Shown here in pieces: positions 52,717 through 62,259 of a stretch of 64,000 bases of DNA. The stretch lies in assembly GCA_017521195.1 (NCBI GenBank), contig JAFXGP010000132.1, forward strand, positions 1 to 64,000. The letters are read 5' to 3'. The position numbers were made by a program, and so were the translations under genes. Origin of the DNA: Lachnospiraceae bacterium (GTDB lineage: Bacteria; Bacillota; Clostridia; Lachnospirales; Lachnospiraceae). Every line of letters begins with the position of its first letter. Positions within the stretch are counted from its first letter, which is position 1. The notes under the pieces were generated by a model, which made no database searches, was not told the DNA's origin, and saw nothing but the letters and a program-made list of their open reading frames with translations.

Positions 52717-54807
52717 ATGCTAGAATTTAACATGCAGCAGGAGCAGACCTTTGAAAATCTGATACAGGAAGCAAGGAAACAGATTCCGCTTTATACAAAG
52801 GAATGGACCAATTTTAATCCTTCTGATCCGGGAGAAACCATCTTAGAGAATTTATCTGCATTTTCTATTTTACAGCAAGCATATATTGACCATATGCCGG
52901 AAACTGTTCAGGAAAAAATTTTTCAGATGGCAGGATTTAAACGGGAATATGGAAAAAGTGCCAGAGTTTTGGTAGAAGCGAAGAATGTAGAAGAAGCAGT
53001 GCATATTCCTTCCGGTCAGAGATTTCGAATTGGAGATATGTTTTTTGAAACCAATAGGGATGTTTCTCTTATGGGAAATAGAGTACTGGGAATCTATACT
53101 AAGTGGAAAGATGAAATTTCGGATTATTCCTTTATTTTAGATGAGAATTATCCGGTGTCAGGTGCTGTCTTTACAGATCAGCCGAAAGCAGGAATGGAAT
53201 TATATCTGGTATTGGAGAAGAAAGTGAATCCGGGTGATGATCTGATTTTTCATATCCGTCTGGCAAAAGGGTATCAAAGAAATGCATTTGAAGGAAAAAA
53301 TATGTTTGCCGATATTCAATGGCAGATATATACCCATAGGGGATTTGTAGATGTACGATGTAAAGACGGAACAGGTAGTTTGCTAAACAGTGGAGAGATT
53401 TCCTTCCATCTTCCGAAGCAGGAAGCAGAAGTATTCACGGAATTGCCGCAAGAAGGGTATGTATTAAGAGGTGTTTTAAAACGTGCCGATTATGATATTT
53501 TCCCTAAAATTGACGGAGTCAGTGGTTTTTTATTTGAATTATGGCAAAAAGAAACCAAATCCATTTGTTATACCTATAGTGGAAAAGAACAAGTAATTGA
53601 TTTATATTGTGATATTCTGGAAGAAGGCTATGTACAGATTTTCTGCAAAGAAAGTAAAGATGGCGGATATTATTTGTATGAGAGAGAAGTGCCTTGGAAT
53701 AAAAAGGGAAGATTTTATTCCTTGGAGCGTCTGGACTTTGGCAGATATCGCATCCGGTTTGATAAAGAGAACTTTGGTTATGGACCGGGAAATTTTGAAA
53801 ATGCAGTAAAACTGGTAGCCTATAGCGAAGAGATGATGCGAAGTTATGATCTGGGAACCATCTACGGATATGATGACCAGCGGGTGAAACTTCCGGGGAA
53901 CCATATTGTAAAGGAAAGTTTTTCCCTGATTGCGCTTAAGAAAAATCAGGAAGGTGAAAACGAATATTATTTTATCCGTCCATCTAGTGTTAAAAACGAA
54001 GAATTACAGTATGAACTTCTGGAAAATGAAGGAATATTAGTTATAAAGGATGCGGCAGATTTTATTGACAGCAGGATTTTCTTAGGCGGATGTGCTATCT
54101 CCAGAGGAGCGGAAGGAAATGTGCGGATCGGCAGCCGTTTTGAACCGGTGGGATACGAAAGTAATATTATATTTACCAATCCGGCAGCAGGAAAGGGAGG
54201 CTGTTATCCGGAAGATATCCATTCCGTAAGGCGCAGATTGATTGCAGATTTGAGAAAGCATTATACAGCAGTGGAAGCCGCAGATTATGAAAATCTGGTA
54301 AGAAGTACTCCGGAATTGTGTATAGATAAGGTAAAAGCTGTAAGAGATGATGTGAAAAATCAGATTCAGATTGCGGTTAAACCTGTTAGCAACAAACCTT
54401 TTCCTAAGTTAAGTGAAATCTATTTGGATGCCATTAATAAACGTATAGAAAAGGCAAGACTTCTGACTGTGAATATTGAAGTGCTGCAGCCGGTTTATGT
54501 TCCGGTACATGTACAGGGAACCATTTATGTGAAATCCCATTATGAAGGCTGCAGGGAACAGATAGAAGCTGTTATCAGAAGACAGTTGGATTATATATCC
54601 ACAGAACGTAATTTTGGAGATGTATTTCATTTTGATGATTTGTTTGTACAGATTGAAAGTCTGGCTTGTGTAAAATATATTTATGATTTATCAGTAAGTT
54701 TAACCAATCAGCTTCATGCAACGCAGAAAGGATTGGATATACAACCTAAAAATAATTGTCTGTTATATCCGGGAGAAATTATCCTGGAATTGAATACTAC
54801 AGAATAG
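52717..54807 (+). CDS. Second large baseplate protein (gpJ/Afp12-like)
   Basis: This is a 696-residue protein. KQIPLYTKEWTNFNPSDPGETILENLS is the typical opening of putative baseplate assembly proteins; AEGNVRIGSRF and DIHSVRRRLIADLRKHYTAVEAADYENLV belong to the gpJ-like core; HVQGTIYVKSHYEGC and FGDVFHFDDLFVQIESL follow. Together with the 1001-residue protein it forms the heterotrimeric wedge. It is preceded by an AACGAAGGAG site and a 57-base gap. Confidence 0.9.
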   Translation: MLEFNMQQEQTFENLIQEARKQIPLYTKEWTNFNPSDPGETILENLSAFSILQQAYIDHMPETVQEKIFQMAGFKREYGKSARVLVEAKNVEEAVHIPSGQRFRIGDMFFETNRDVSLMGNRVLGIYTKWKDEISDYSFILDENYPVSGAVFTDQPKAGMELYLVLEKKVNPGDDLIFHIRLAKGYQRNAFEGKNMFADIQWQIYTHRGFVDVRCKDGTGSLLNSGEISFHLPKQEAEVFTELPQEGYVLRGVLKRADYDIFPKIDGVSGFLFELWQKETKSICYTYSGKEQVIDLYCDILEEGYVQIFCKESKDGGYYLYEREVPWNKKGRFYSLERLDFGRYRIRFDKENFGYGPGNFENAVKLVAYSEEMMRSYDLGTIYGYDDQRVKLPGNHIVKESFSLIALKKNQEGENEYYFIRPSSVKNEELQYELLENEGILVIKDAADFIDSRIFLGGCAISRGAEGNVRIGSRFEPVGYESNIIFTNPAAGKGGCYPEDIHSVRRRLIADLRKHYTAVEAADYENLVRSTPELCIDKVKAVRDDVKNQIQIAVKPVSNKPFPKLSEIYLDAINKRIEKARLLTVNIEVLQPVYVPVHVQGTIYVKSHYEGCREQIEAVIRRQLDYISTERNFGDVFHFDDLFVQIESLACVKYIYDLSVSLTNQLHATQKGLDIQPKNNCLLYPGEIILELNTTE

Positions 54808-54820
54808 GGAGGAACAATGC

Positions 54821-55927
54821 ATGGCAGAATATCGTAAATATTCTATAAAACAAAATCGTTTTAATCGTTCCTTTCTGACAGGATTTGAGACAGACGGGGA
54901 ACAGGTATTACAATGCATACCGGATGTTTACCATAAGGTTTTTATATGTGATAGCATTGATGGAATTGAGAGTGAGGCTAAATGGGGAAGATTTCATTTA
55001 GACTATCAATTGGATGAGGATATGGTAGTAACCACTTATGCAGTTGCAATGGATGAAAAAGAGATTCCATGGAAGGACGGATATATAGATTTAGGTACTG
55101 TTTTAAAGGACAGAGAAATTCGTTTAGAAGATAAAATTAAGCTTTTGGAAGCTCTGGAAGCGCAAAAGCATATTAATCAGAAAGATATTCTTTTGTATGA
55201 ATTGGAAGGAAGATATTTGTATCTTTGTGTAGAGGTATTGGGATTAGGCAAAGGAGAACTTAAGAATCTGTTTGTGAATAATCAGGGAGATATCTTTCTG
55301 GACACTTTTCCGGAAGTATACCGGGAATATGGAAGTTTTTTTCATAGATATATGTCCATATATTCTTCCTTGTATATGGATTTTCAGGAAAAAATTGATA
55401 ATGTGGCAGATTTTCTGGATATTGATACGGCACCGGTACAGCTTCTTCCTGTTTTCTGTCAGTGGATGGGGCTGGATGTCAGCGGAGATTTTCTGACAGA
55501 AGACAGACTACGGACATTGGTAAGGGAAGCTTATCAATTGAACCGTACAAAAGGAACCAGAGAGGCATTGCTTCGGGTATGTGATATTATACTGGGTGAA
55601 AAAGTTGTAATTTTGGAAAAAAATGTAATTCGGGAAAATGCTCAGGCTGAGACTCATAAAATATACGAAGAGTTATATGGAAACGGAATTTATGATGTGA
55701 CTCTATTGATACATACTTATGTGCCGGAAAATCAAAAGTCACAGTTGGAATTCTTATTAAATCAGTTTAAACCGGTACGAAGCCGGTTAAGAATTAAATT
55801 CTTAGATAGGAAAGACAGTCTGGATGGACATGTATATATGGACGTGAATGCTCAGGTAATGGATACCAGGAATGTTGTTCTGGATGAAAGAGCCGGACTG
55901 GATGGAAATATTATGTTGAAAGAATAA
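54821..55927 (+). CDS. Phage tail protein I-like baseplate protein
   Basis: This 368-residue protein has a variable beta-rich N-terminal region (about residues 1-150). The tail protein I signature follows: GSFFHRYMSIYSSLYMDFQEKIDNVADFLD, APVQLLPVFCQWMGLDVSG, LRTLVREAYQLNRTKGTREALLRVC. gpI links the baseplate wedge to peripheral parts such as fibres in phages. No fibre gene follows it here; regulatory genes do. The ATG at 54821 has GGGAGG eight bases upstream. Confidence 0.9.
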   Translation: MAEYRKYSIKQNRFNRSFLTGFETDGEQVLQCIPDVYHKVFICDSIDGIESEAKWGRFHLDYQLDEDMVVTTYAVAMDEKEIPWKDGYIDLGTVLKDREIRLEDKIKLLEALEAQKHINQKDILLYELEGRYLYLCVEVLGLGKGELKNLFVNNQGDIFLDTFPEVYREYGSFFHRYMSIYSSLYMDFQEKIDNVADFLDIDTAPVQLLPVFCQWMGLDVSGDFLTEDRLRTLVREAYQLNRTKGTREALLRVCDIILGEKVVILEKNVIRENAQAETHKIYEELYGNGIYDVTLLIHTYVPENQKSQLEFLLNQFKPVRSRLRIKFLDRKDSLDGHVYMDVNAQVMDTRNVVLDERAGLDGNIMLKE

Positions 55928-55942
55928 GAGAGGAAAAGAATT

Positions 55943-56242
55943 ATGCAGATTACAGAAACAAGAGATAATGAGGTTATTACAATTGCCATTGAAGGAAGAG
56001 TAGATACCAATACAAGTCCTCAGGTGCAGGATGCAATTTTAAAAAGTTTTCAAAAAGTTAATCAGGTAGTGTTGGACTTTTCTCAGTGTACTTATGTATC
56101 CAGTGCAGGACTTCGTGCATTATTGATTGGACAGAAAACAGCAAGTTCCAAGAAAGGAACCATGAAACTTGTACATGTACCAGAAATTCTTATGAATGTA
56201 CTTCAGATGTCCGGTTTTGTAAATATTTTGACGATAGAGTAA
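55943..56242 (+). CDS. STAS-domain anti-sigma factor antagonist (RsbV/SpoIIAA-like)
   Basis: This 99-residue protein is a single STAS domain: ITIAIEGRVDTNTSPQVQDAIL, VVLDFSQCTYVSSAGLRALL. A Ser-Ser pair (S53, S54) sits at the phosphorylation loop. In partner switching, an RsbW-type kinase phosphorylates this protein and a PP2C phosphatase reverses it. Matching kinases and a phosphatase are encoded within the next 6 kb. It follows the last baseplate gene by 15 bases, so it is cotranscribed with the injection system. Confidence 0.92.
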   Translation: MQITETRDNEVITIAIEGRVDTNTSPQVQDAILKSFQKVNQVVLDFSQCTYVSSAGLRALLIGQKTASSKKGTMKLVHVPEILMNVLQMSGFVNILTIE

Positions 56243-56306
56243 AGTAGTTTAATTTATTTTGGATTTGGAATCAGAAATAAAAAATAGGAAAGAGATTACA
56301 TATAGA

Positions 56307-57893
56307 ATGGAAAAGGACAGAGTTTGTTTTCTGAAAGAATGTCAGGATGCTGTGAAAGTAAGTCATGATACTCTTTATAAGATATTACAGGATAATAAAG
56401 ATACGGAATATGGAAGAAAATATAATTTTGCCCAAATTACAGAATTGGAAGAATATAAAAAACTTCCGATTACAGACTATGAGGATTACAAAAATGCTAT
56501 AGAACGTATGATGACCGGGGAAGAGAATGTTCTGACAGCATATCCTATAGAATATTTTTTAACCTCCTCCGGAAGTACCAAACAGAAAGTTATTCCCATA
56601 ACCCGGGTTGGTCTTAGCAAAGGATTTGATGTTTTTTATAATGTAGCACTTCCGGATGACGAAGAGTGGGAAGGTTCAAAACATTTACATACCAGTATGG
56701 TACGAACCAAAAAGGAAGAGAAAGTTACGTTTCTTTCTAATGCACATTTCTGGAATGTGAGAGAAACGATGCCGGGATTTTTTGATAAGTTTGTAGGTGA
56801 AACAGATTTTATGTTTGCCGAAGAGATTGGGGATGCATGGTATGTAAAGCTTTGGCTGGCGTTGGCAGAACCGGAATTAAGATCTATATACAGTATTTAT
56901 CAGTATGATATATTGCTGTTTTTACAGTATTTTAAAGAACATTGGAATGAAATCTTAAGGGATATGGAAAGTAGAAACATTCCGGAAAAGATTAATATTT
57001 CACCTGCTGTAAAAGAAAAATTGTTGCAGAGACCATTGCCGGAGAAGGAATGGTTGGAATTTATCCGCAAAGAGTGTGAAAAGGGATTTGAAGGTATTGG
57101 AAAACGTATCTGGAAAAATCTTGCCATGATTAACGGAATCGGAGGAGAGGTTTTCGGGACTCAGGAACAAATGTTGCGGTATTTATTGGGGGATGTTTCC
57201 ATACATTATTTTGCATATGCTTCTTCAGAGGCACCCATTGGAATTGCCATAGAAGAAGAAAATGATTCTTATGTGTGTATTCCTCAAGGATGTTTTTTGG
57301 AATTTATAGATATAGAAGAGGAAGAATTATCTGTAAAGTGGATGGATGAGCTGGAAATAGGAAAGAAATATGAGATTATCGTGACTAATTATAGCGGGTT
57401 TTACCGTTATCGTCTTCAGGACGTGGCAGAGGTAACAGGATTTTACGGACAGTCACCAATCATACGTTTTGCTTTCCGGAGGAACCAGGCAGTGAATATT
57501 GCAGGAGAGAAAACGAATCTATCTATGATTGCGGATGCAGTAAAGGAATGTGCAGGGTACTTTGGTAAGAACATTACAGAGTATAGTGTTTGTGTGGATG
57601 AAACAGTCATGCCTAACCGCTATTGTTTCTTTTTGGAAGGAAATTATGAAATTTTCAAAGAGAATTATGATGGATTTTTGGATGCTTTTCTTTGTAAGAA
57701 GAATAATGATTATGATGATTTGAGGCAGTTGGGACAGGTTGCTTCCTGCGTGTGGGTTCATGTAGAAGACGGTAGTCATACTGCTTGGAAAATGAAGCAG
57801 GGGATGAAAGGACACAGTAAGCCGTTACCGTTTTCTAAGGAAGATGATTATCATAAATTTATGATGGAGAGGGAACGAAAGGTTGAAATATAA
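56307..57893 (+). CDS. GH3-family acyl-adenylating enzyme
   Basis: This 528-residue protein matches the GH3 (auxin-responsive promoter) family of ANL-type enzymes. TEYGRKYNF lies near the N-terminus. The adenylation loop is SSGSTKQKVIPIT, with YASSEAPIG in the core, and YEIIVTNYSGFYRYRLQDVAEVTGF and NIAGEKTN complete the active site. In plants these enzymes conjugate carboxylated hormones to amino acids; bacterial members have largely unknown substrates. I prefer ATG 56307 (GGAAAGAG upstream) to an in-frame TTG at 56259 without a ribosome site. It overlaps the MATE gene by 11 bases. Its link to the injection system is unexplained. Confidence 0.88.
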   Translation: MEKDRVCFLKECQDAVKVSHDTLYKILQDNKDTEYGRKYNFAQITELEEYKKLPITDYEDYKNAIERMMTGEENVLTAYPIEYFLTSSGSTKQKVIPITRVGLSKGFDVFYNVALPDDEEWEGSKHLHTSMVRTKKEEKVTFLSNAHFWNVRETMPGFFDKFVGETDFMFAEEIGDAWYVKLWLALAEPELRSIYSIYQYDILLFLQYFKEHWNEILRDMESRNIPEKINISPAVKEKLLQRPLPEKEWLEFIRKECEKGFEGIGKRIWKNLAMINGIGGEVFGTQEQMLRYLLGDVSIHYFAYASSEAPIGIAIEEENDSYVCIPQGCFLEFIDIEEEELSVKWMDELEIGKKYEIIVTNYSGFYRYRLQDVAEVTGFYGQSPIIRFAFRRNQAVNIAGEKTNLSMIADAVKECAGYFGKNITEYSVCVDETVMPNRYCFFLEGNYEIFKENYDGFLDAFLCKKNNDYDDLRQLGQVASCVWVHVEDGSHTAWKMKQGMKGHSKPLPFSKEDDYHKFMMERERKVEI

Positions 57894-59577
57894 GGATAAT
57901 CTTTTGCAAAAAATATATATCAAAGCTATATTTCCCAATATGATTGCCATTTTGGGTGGCACCATTAATGTCTTTGTAGACGGAATCTTAATTGGTCAGA
58001 AAATGGGAGATGTGGGAATTGCTGCCGTAAACCAGAGTTTAGCAGTGTATTTGATTTTATGTACAATTGGTTCTTTATTTGCAGCCGGTGCTTCTGCGGA
58101 ATCAGCCTATGCCTTAGGGCAAAGAGATGAACGAAAGGCTAAGGAGTATTTTGGAATTGCTGTAGAAACGGCATTTGTAATCAGTGTGGTGTTTTGTTTT
58201 GTGGGGATTTTGGCGTCTCCTATGTTAGCAGGAATCCTTGGTTCGGAAACAACCAAAGATTTCATAGAGACCTATATCCGTATTACTTTTGTGGGGGGTG
58301 TTTTTAAAGTTATGCTATACATTCCCTATTATTATATGCGTTTAGTGGGGAAAATGAAGCAGGCAGCGTATGCTATGACTTTGATGACTATTATTAATAT
58401 TGTTTTGGATTATATATTCTTATTTCCTTTGGATATGGGAATTGCAGGTGCAGCCTGGGCAAGTGTTATTGCGACTATGGTTGTTTGCGGAATGTGTTTT
58501 TATATATTATGCGGGAAAGACAGTATTTTTAAAATATGTCTCATAAAATTAAATATAAATAGATTGAAAGATATTTTTGTTAGTGGAAGTCCTATGGCTG
58601 CCAATAATTTGTTTTCTACCATAAGAATTCTTGCATTGAATTTTATTATGAATTTGGCAGGTGGAAGCAGTTTGGTAACCATATTTGCCATAACCAACAA
58701 TCTGAACGAATTTTCTATTTGTGTACAAAATGGAATTCCTCAGACGGGAAGTGCGTTACTCGGGGTATACCATGGAGAAAATGATAATAGGGCACTAAAA
58801 AAACTATTAGTATTACAGTTAAAGTCAGGAATTGTAATTTCTGCTGTGGTGGCAGGCTTTATAGCCTTGTTTTCAGAAAAAGTGGGTATACTTTTTGGAA
58901 GTCATTTAGATGTAAAAACGGCAGTCCTTTGTTGGGCAGTAAGTCTTTTGTTTGCTACTTGTAATAATATAATGAATTATTATTATTATTCCATAAAACA
59001 GGCAGCCATGGCAAATATTATCACTATACTTCGTGTATTTGCGGTGACCTGCGTGGTAGCTTGGTGTATGAAAGATATGGGAGATTACATATGGTTATTT
59101 TATCCCGTGTCTGAAGTTTTGACCTTTGTAATATGGGCTGTTTACGGAACATGGTATGCGAAGAAATGGAACAAAGGCAATTTGTTATTTATGGAGAAAG
59201 AAGAGGGTGCCAATCTTAACCTTACCGTAAGTTGCAATGTGGAAGAAATCTGTAATGTCAGTGCGGGAATTAATGATTTTGGAGAAGAACACGGTTTGGA
59301 TATGCAGCAGACCATGACTTTAAGCCTTGCTGTGGAAGAATTGTTGATGATTACGGCAGAAAAAACATTACAGCAGAGCGGAACCATGGATTTACGCGTT
59401 TTAAAAACAAAAGATGGCGCAATTTTAAGAATCCGTTCCGAAGGAAAGGCATTTAATCCATTGGAACATGCAGAAGATAATCTGGAATATATGGGAGTGG
59501 GAATGATTATGAAAATGGCAAGAAGAACCCTATATCAGAGTACCCTTGGATTAAATACATTAATTGTAGAGATATAG
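57883..59577 (+). CDS. MATE-family transporter fused to a C-terminal RsbW-like HATPase domain
   Basis: This is a 564-residue protein. Residues 1 to about 440 form a MATE efflux protein with about twelve hydrophobic helices (NMIAILGGTINVFVDGILIGQKMG at the start is typical). The last 115 residues (NLTVSCNVEEICNV, LSLAVEELLMITAEKTL, LRIRSEGKAFNP, YMGVGMIMKMA) match the GHKL ATPase of anti-sigma kinases, including the N box EELL and a G-rich lid. It starts at TTG 57883 inside the GH3 gene. The fusion suggests transport state is coupled to phosphorylation of the STAS protein. Confidence 0.85.
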   Translation: MKYKDNLLQKIYIKAIFPNMIAILGGTINVFVDGILIGQKMGDVGIAAVNQSLAVYLILCTIGSLFAAGASAESAYALGQRDERKAKEYFGIAVETAFVISVVFCFVGILASPMLAGILGSETTKDFIETYIRITFVGGVFKVMLYIPYYYMRLVGKMKQAAYAMTLMTIINIVLDYIFLFPLDMGIAGAAWASVIATMVVCGMCFYILCGKDSIFKICLIKLNINRLKDIFVSGSPMAANNLFSTIRILALNFIMNLAGGSSLVTIFAITNNLNEFSICVQNGIPQTGSALLGVYHGENDNRALKKLLVLQLKSGIVISAVVAGFIALFSEKVGILFGSHLDVKTAVLCWAVSLLFATCNNIMNYYYYSIKQAAMANIITILRVFAVTCVVAWCMKDMGDYIWLFYPVSEVLTFVIWAVYGTWYAKKWNKGNLLFMEKEEGANLNLTVSCNVEEICNVSAGINDFGEEHGLDMQQTMTLSLAVEELLMITAEKTLQQSGTMDLRVLKTKDGAILRIRSEGKAFNPLEHAEDNLEYMGVGMIMKMARRTLYQSTLGLNTLIVEI

Positions 59578-59621
59578 AATCTGTGAAAACAGAGATTCAT
59601 AAGAAAGGGATGGTCAGTGAT

Positions 59622-61292
59622 ATGAAAAAAAGAAGTTCACTGGTGGCAAAATTTATTATAGGTTTTTTAATTATAGGAATTGCCATTTGTACAGTTACTA
59701 CGGCAAGAGGGTATTCCCAGTATAAGTCCTATATTCAAAAGAAGTATAATGATATTGCTTATGATATTGCTGAAATATTTGAAAATTATATGACAGAGGA
59801 AGAACTTGCTCTGTATATGAACGCGGTAGAAGGCTATTGTATGGGAAAAGTTTCAGAAGAAGCATTAGAAGTAATAAAAGAAACATCTGAATATCAGGAA
59901 ACAGAAAAATTACTTTATTCTTTGCGGGAAGCTACGGAAGCCAATGACATTTTTTTAGTGTATACCAATAAAGATGTTATTTTGTCATATGAAGAAGCAA
60001 ATGCTGAAAATTGGAAACCTCTTACTTATGTTTTTGATTGTTACATGGTGGAAGAATTGAAATTTGGAATGGGGCAAAAAAGTGGATTTAATCCAATCTT
60101 CAACGAATCTATAGTAGAAGTTTTGGAAACCGGGAAACGGGCAGACAATTATTTTATATCTGAAAGTGACTTTGGATATAATACTTCTGCGGTATATCCG
60201 GTTATGGTGGATGGAGAAATAAAAGGAATCATTGGAGTTGAGATTCCTATGTCTACCTTGGAAAGTGCATTGAATGAGTATATTGCCAATTCCGTATTGG
60301 CAACAGTAGCCATTGTAGTTGTTTTTATAGTTATATTTATGATTTATATGTATCGGAATATGATTTCACCGATTCATCTCATTGCTCATGAAGCAGAGCA
60401 ATTTGTGGAAAATGATGCTGAAGTTTCAGAAAAACTTGCCACTATAAAAACAAAGGATGAAATTCAGAAATTAAGTGAAAGTGTTCTGAAAATGGAAATT
60501 GGTATTAAGGAATATATTGCTAATATTACCAAAATTACCGCTGAAAAAGAAAGAATTGGAGCAGAATTGAATGTAGCTAAACAGATTCAGGCAGATTTAT
60601 TACCAAGTATCTTCCCGGCTTTTCCGGAGCGAAGTGAATTTGATATTTTTGCGACTATGAATCCGGCAAAAGAAGTAGGGGGAGATTTCTACGATTTCTT
60701 TATGGTAGATGAGGATCATTTGGTATTTTTGATTGCAGATGTTTCCGGAAAAGGTGTTCCGGCGGCACTGTTTATGGTAATTGCCAAGACTTTAATTAAA
60801 AACCAGGTGTTAAAAGGAGAAGAACCTGCAGCTGTTTTTGAGGCAGTCAATAATCAGCTGTGTGAAAATAATAAAGAGGGAATGTTTGTAACAGCTTGGA
60901 TGGGAGTTATGGAGATTTCTACCGGAAATCTTACATATGTAAATGCAGGACACAATCCCCCGGTAGTAAAGGGAGAAGACGGTGTATTCCGTTACTTAAA
61001 GTGTTCACCGGGATTTGTTTTGGCAGGTTTGGAAGGAATTCCTTATAGTCAGGAAAGTATCCGGTTGTATAAAGGTGATAGTATTTATATCTATACAGAT
61101 GGTGTAACAGATACCATTAATATGCAGGAAGAAATGTATGGAGAAGATAAATTAGAAAATGCTTTGAATATTCATAGGGAAGAGACTCCGGAAGAAATAT
61201 TAAAAGCAATTAAGGAAGAATTGGAATTATTTGCGGGAGAAGCAGAACAGTTTGATGATGTTACCATGCTTTGTATGAAATATAAAGGATAG
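59622..61292 (+). CDS. Membrane-bound SpoIIE/RsbU-type PP2C phosphatase
   Basis: This 556-residue protein has a transmembrane helix at about residues 8-30, an extracytoplasmic sensor region (about 31-222), a second transmembrane helix (about 223-246) and a HAMP-like linker. A coiled-coil connector follows, then a PP2C/SpoIIE domain (about 320-556) with GGDFYDFF, LIADVSGKGVPAALFM, YTDGVTD and FDDVTML metal-binding motifs. It should dephosphorylate the STAS protein in response to an extracellular signal. The start is uncertain: ATG 59622 (AAAGGG 12 bases upstream), ATG 59610 and GTG 59583 are in frame. Confidence 0.92.
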   Translation: MKKRSSLVAKFIIGFLIIGIAICTVTTARGYSQYKSYIQKKYNDIAYDIAEIFENYMTEEELALYMNAVEGYCMGKVSEEALEVIKETSEYQETEKLLYSLREATEANDIFLVYTNKDVILSYEEANAENWKPLTYVFDCYMVEELKFGMGQKSGFNPIFNESIVEVLETGKRADNYFISESDFGYNTSAVYPVMVDGEIKGIIGVEIPMSTLESALNEYIANSVLATVAIVVVFIVIFMIYMYRNMISPIHLIAHEAEQFVENDAEVSEKLATIKTKDEIQKLSESVLKMEIGIKEYIANITKITAEKERIGAELNVAKQIQADLLPSIFPAFPERSEFDIFATMNPAKEVGGDFYDFFMVDEDHLVFLIADVSGKGVPAALFMVIAKTLIKNQVLKGEEPAAVFEAVNNQLCENNKEGMFVTAWMGVMEISTGNLTYVNAGHNPPVVKGEDGVFRYLKCSPGFVLAGLEGIPYSQESIRLYKGDSIYIYTDGVTDTINMQEEMYGEDKLENALNIHREETPEEILKAIKEELELFAGEAEQFDDVTMLCMKYKG

Positions 61293-61303
61293 GAGGGAGC
61301 ATA

Positions 61304-61726
61304 ATGAAAGAATTAACGCTTAGGGCAGAGACGGAAAATTTAAATCAAGTGTTGGATTTTGTGAATGCTCTCTTGGAAGAAAAGAATTGTCCTATGTATG
61401 TAGTGTATGAGTTGGATATTGCGGTGGAAGAATTGTTTGTAAATATAGCTCATTATGCATATACACCTAAAAAGGGAGATGCCACTATTCAGCTTTCCTT
61501 TGAGAACGGAAGTGTTATAATCACACTTATTGATAGTGGAATTCCATATAATCCATGGACAAAAGAAGATCCGGATACAACCCTTTCCTTGGAAGAACGT
61601 CAGATTGGCGGTCTTGGAATTTATATGGTGAAAAACAGCATGGATGAAGTGGATTATGTATATAGAGATGGAAAAAATGTTGTAACCATAAAGAAAAGTA
61701 TTTTAAGTGATTTGGAAGAAAATTGA
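61304..61726 (+). CDS. RsbW/SpoIIAB-like anti-sigma factor kinase
   Basis: This 140-residue HATPase_c_2 protein has ELDIAVEELFVNIAHYAY (N box), LIDSGIPYNPW (G1) and QIGGLGIYMVKNSMDEVDY (G2). It would phosphorylate the STAS antagonist and/or bind another target. It follows the phosphatase by 11 bases with a GGAGGGAG site. No sigma factor is encoded nearby, so the switched partner is unknown. Confidence 0.92.
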   Translation: MKELTLRAETENLNQVLDFVNALLEEKNCPMYVVYELDIAVEELFVNIAHYAYTPKKGDATIQLSFENGSVIITLIDSGIPYNPWTKEDPDTTLSLEERQIGGLGIYMVKNSMDEVDYVYRDGKNVVTIKKSILSDLEEN

Positions 61727-61783
61727 AATTTGATAGTCAGGAATACAGAAAACTTTGATTGGTAAAAAGGAGAGATGAAGGAT

Positions 61784-62257
61784 ATGTTACATGAAGAAAG
61801 TATTGTAAAAGGAATTGAAGAGTATTTGAAAGAAAACGATTGGACCTTTGAGTATGATTCTTTTCATGGAGTTTTTAGTGTGGAGGCAGATTTAACCTGT
61901 GCTTTGGGGACTGCACTGGTTGTTTATCAGGCAATGGAAGGTGGATTTTTATGTTATACCACCATTGCAGAAGAAGCAAGAATTCAGGTGCTGCCTGTAG
62001 TTTCAGAGTATTTGCATAGAGCAAATTATGGACTTCCAAATGGTAATTTTGAATTAGATTATGATACAGGAGCAATTCATTTTAAAACATATTTTGATTG
62101 TCCTGATGGAAAGCCAACAAAGAAGCAGTTGGATGATAGTATGACTATCGGTCTTACCGTATTTGATCATTATGGAGATGGTCTGTATGAGATTTTACGG
62201 GGAACAAGTATGGCAAGAAGGTTAATCGAGGAAGCAGAAGAACAAGGTGGTGAATAA
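61784..62257 (+). CDS. YbjN-type, secretion-chaperone-fold protein
   Basis: This 157-residue protein has the alpha/beta layout of YbjN/type III chaperone-like proteins: an N-terminal helix (IVKGIEEYLKENDWTFEY), then strands (GVFSVEADL, GGFLCYTTIAEEAR), a helix with LHRANYGLPNGNFELDYDTGAIHFKT, and a C-terminal helix. Such folds often act as dedicated chaperones or adaptors. It sits just before the GNAT and large coiled-coil genes, so an effector-chaperone role is possible. ATG 61784 and ATG 61775 are both in frame near AAGGAG; 61784 has the longer but more usual spacing. Confidence 0.7.
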   Translation: MLHEESIVKGIEEYLKENDWTFEYDSFHGVFSVEADLTCALGTALVVYQAMEGGFLCYTTIAEEARIQVLPVVSEYLHRANYGLPNGNFELDYDTGAIHFKTYFDCPDGKPTKKQLDDSMTIGLTVFDHYGDGLYEILRGTSMARRLIEEAEEQGGE

Positions 62258-62259
62258 TT

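Noticed and set aside
26643..55927. Reading the tail genes as a prophage or R-type tailocin remnant
   Set aside because: The DUF4255 cap, DUF4280 tip, DUF6760-like protein, eCIS ATPases and Afp11/12-like wedge proteins are eCIS markers. No capsid, portal, terminase, integrase, holin or endolysin gene is seen.
26643..55927. Type VI secretion system
   Set aside because: No TssJLM membrane complex, no TssB/TssC split sheath and no ClpV-type recycler with N-domain; the sheath is a single phage-like protein.
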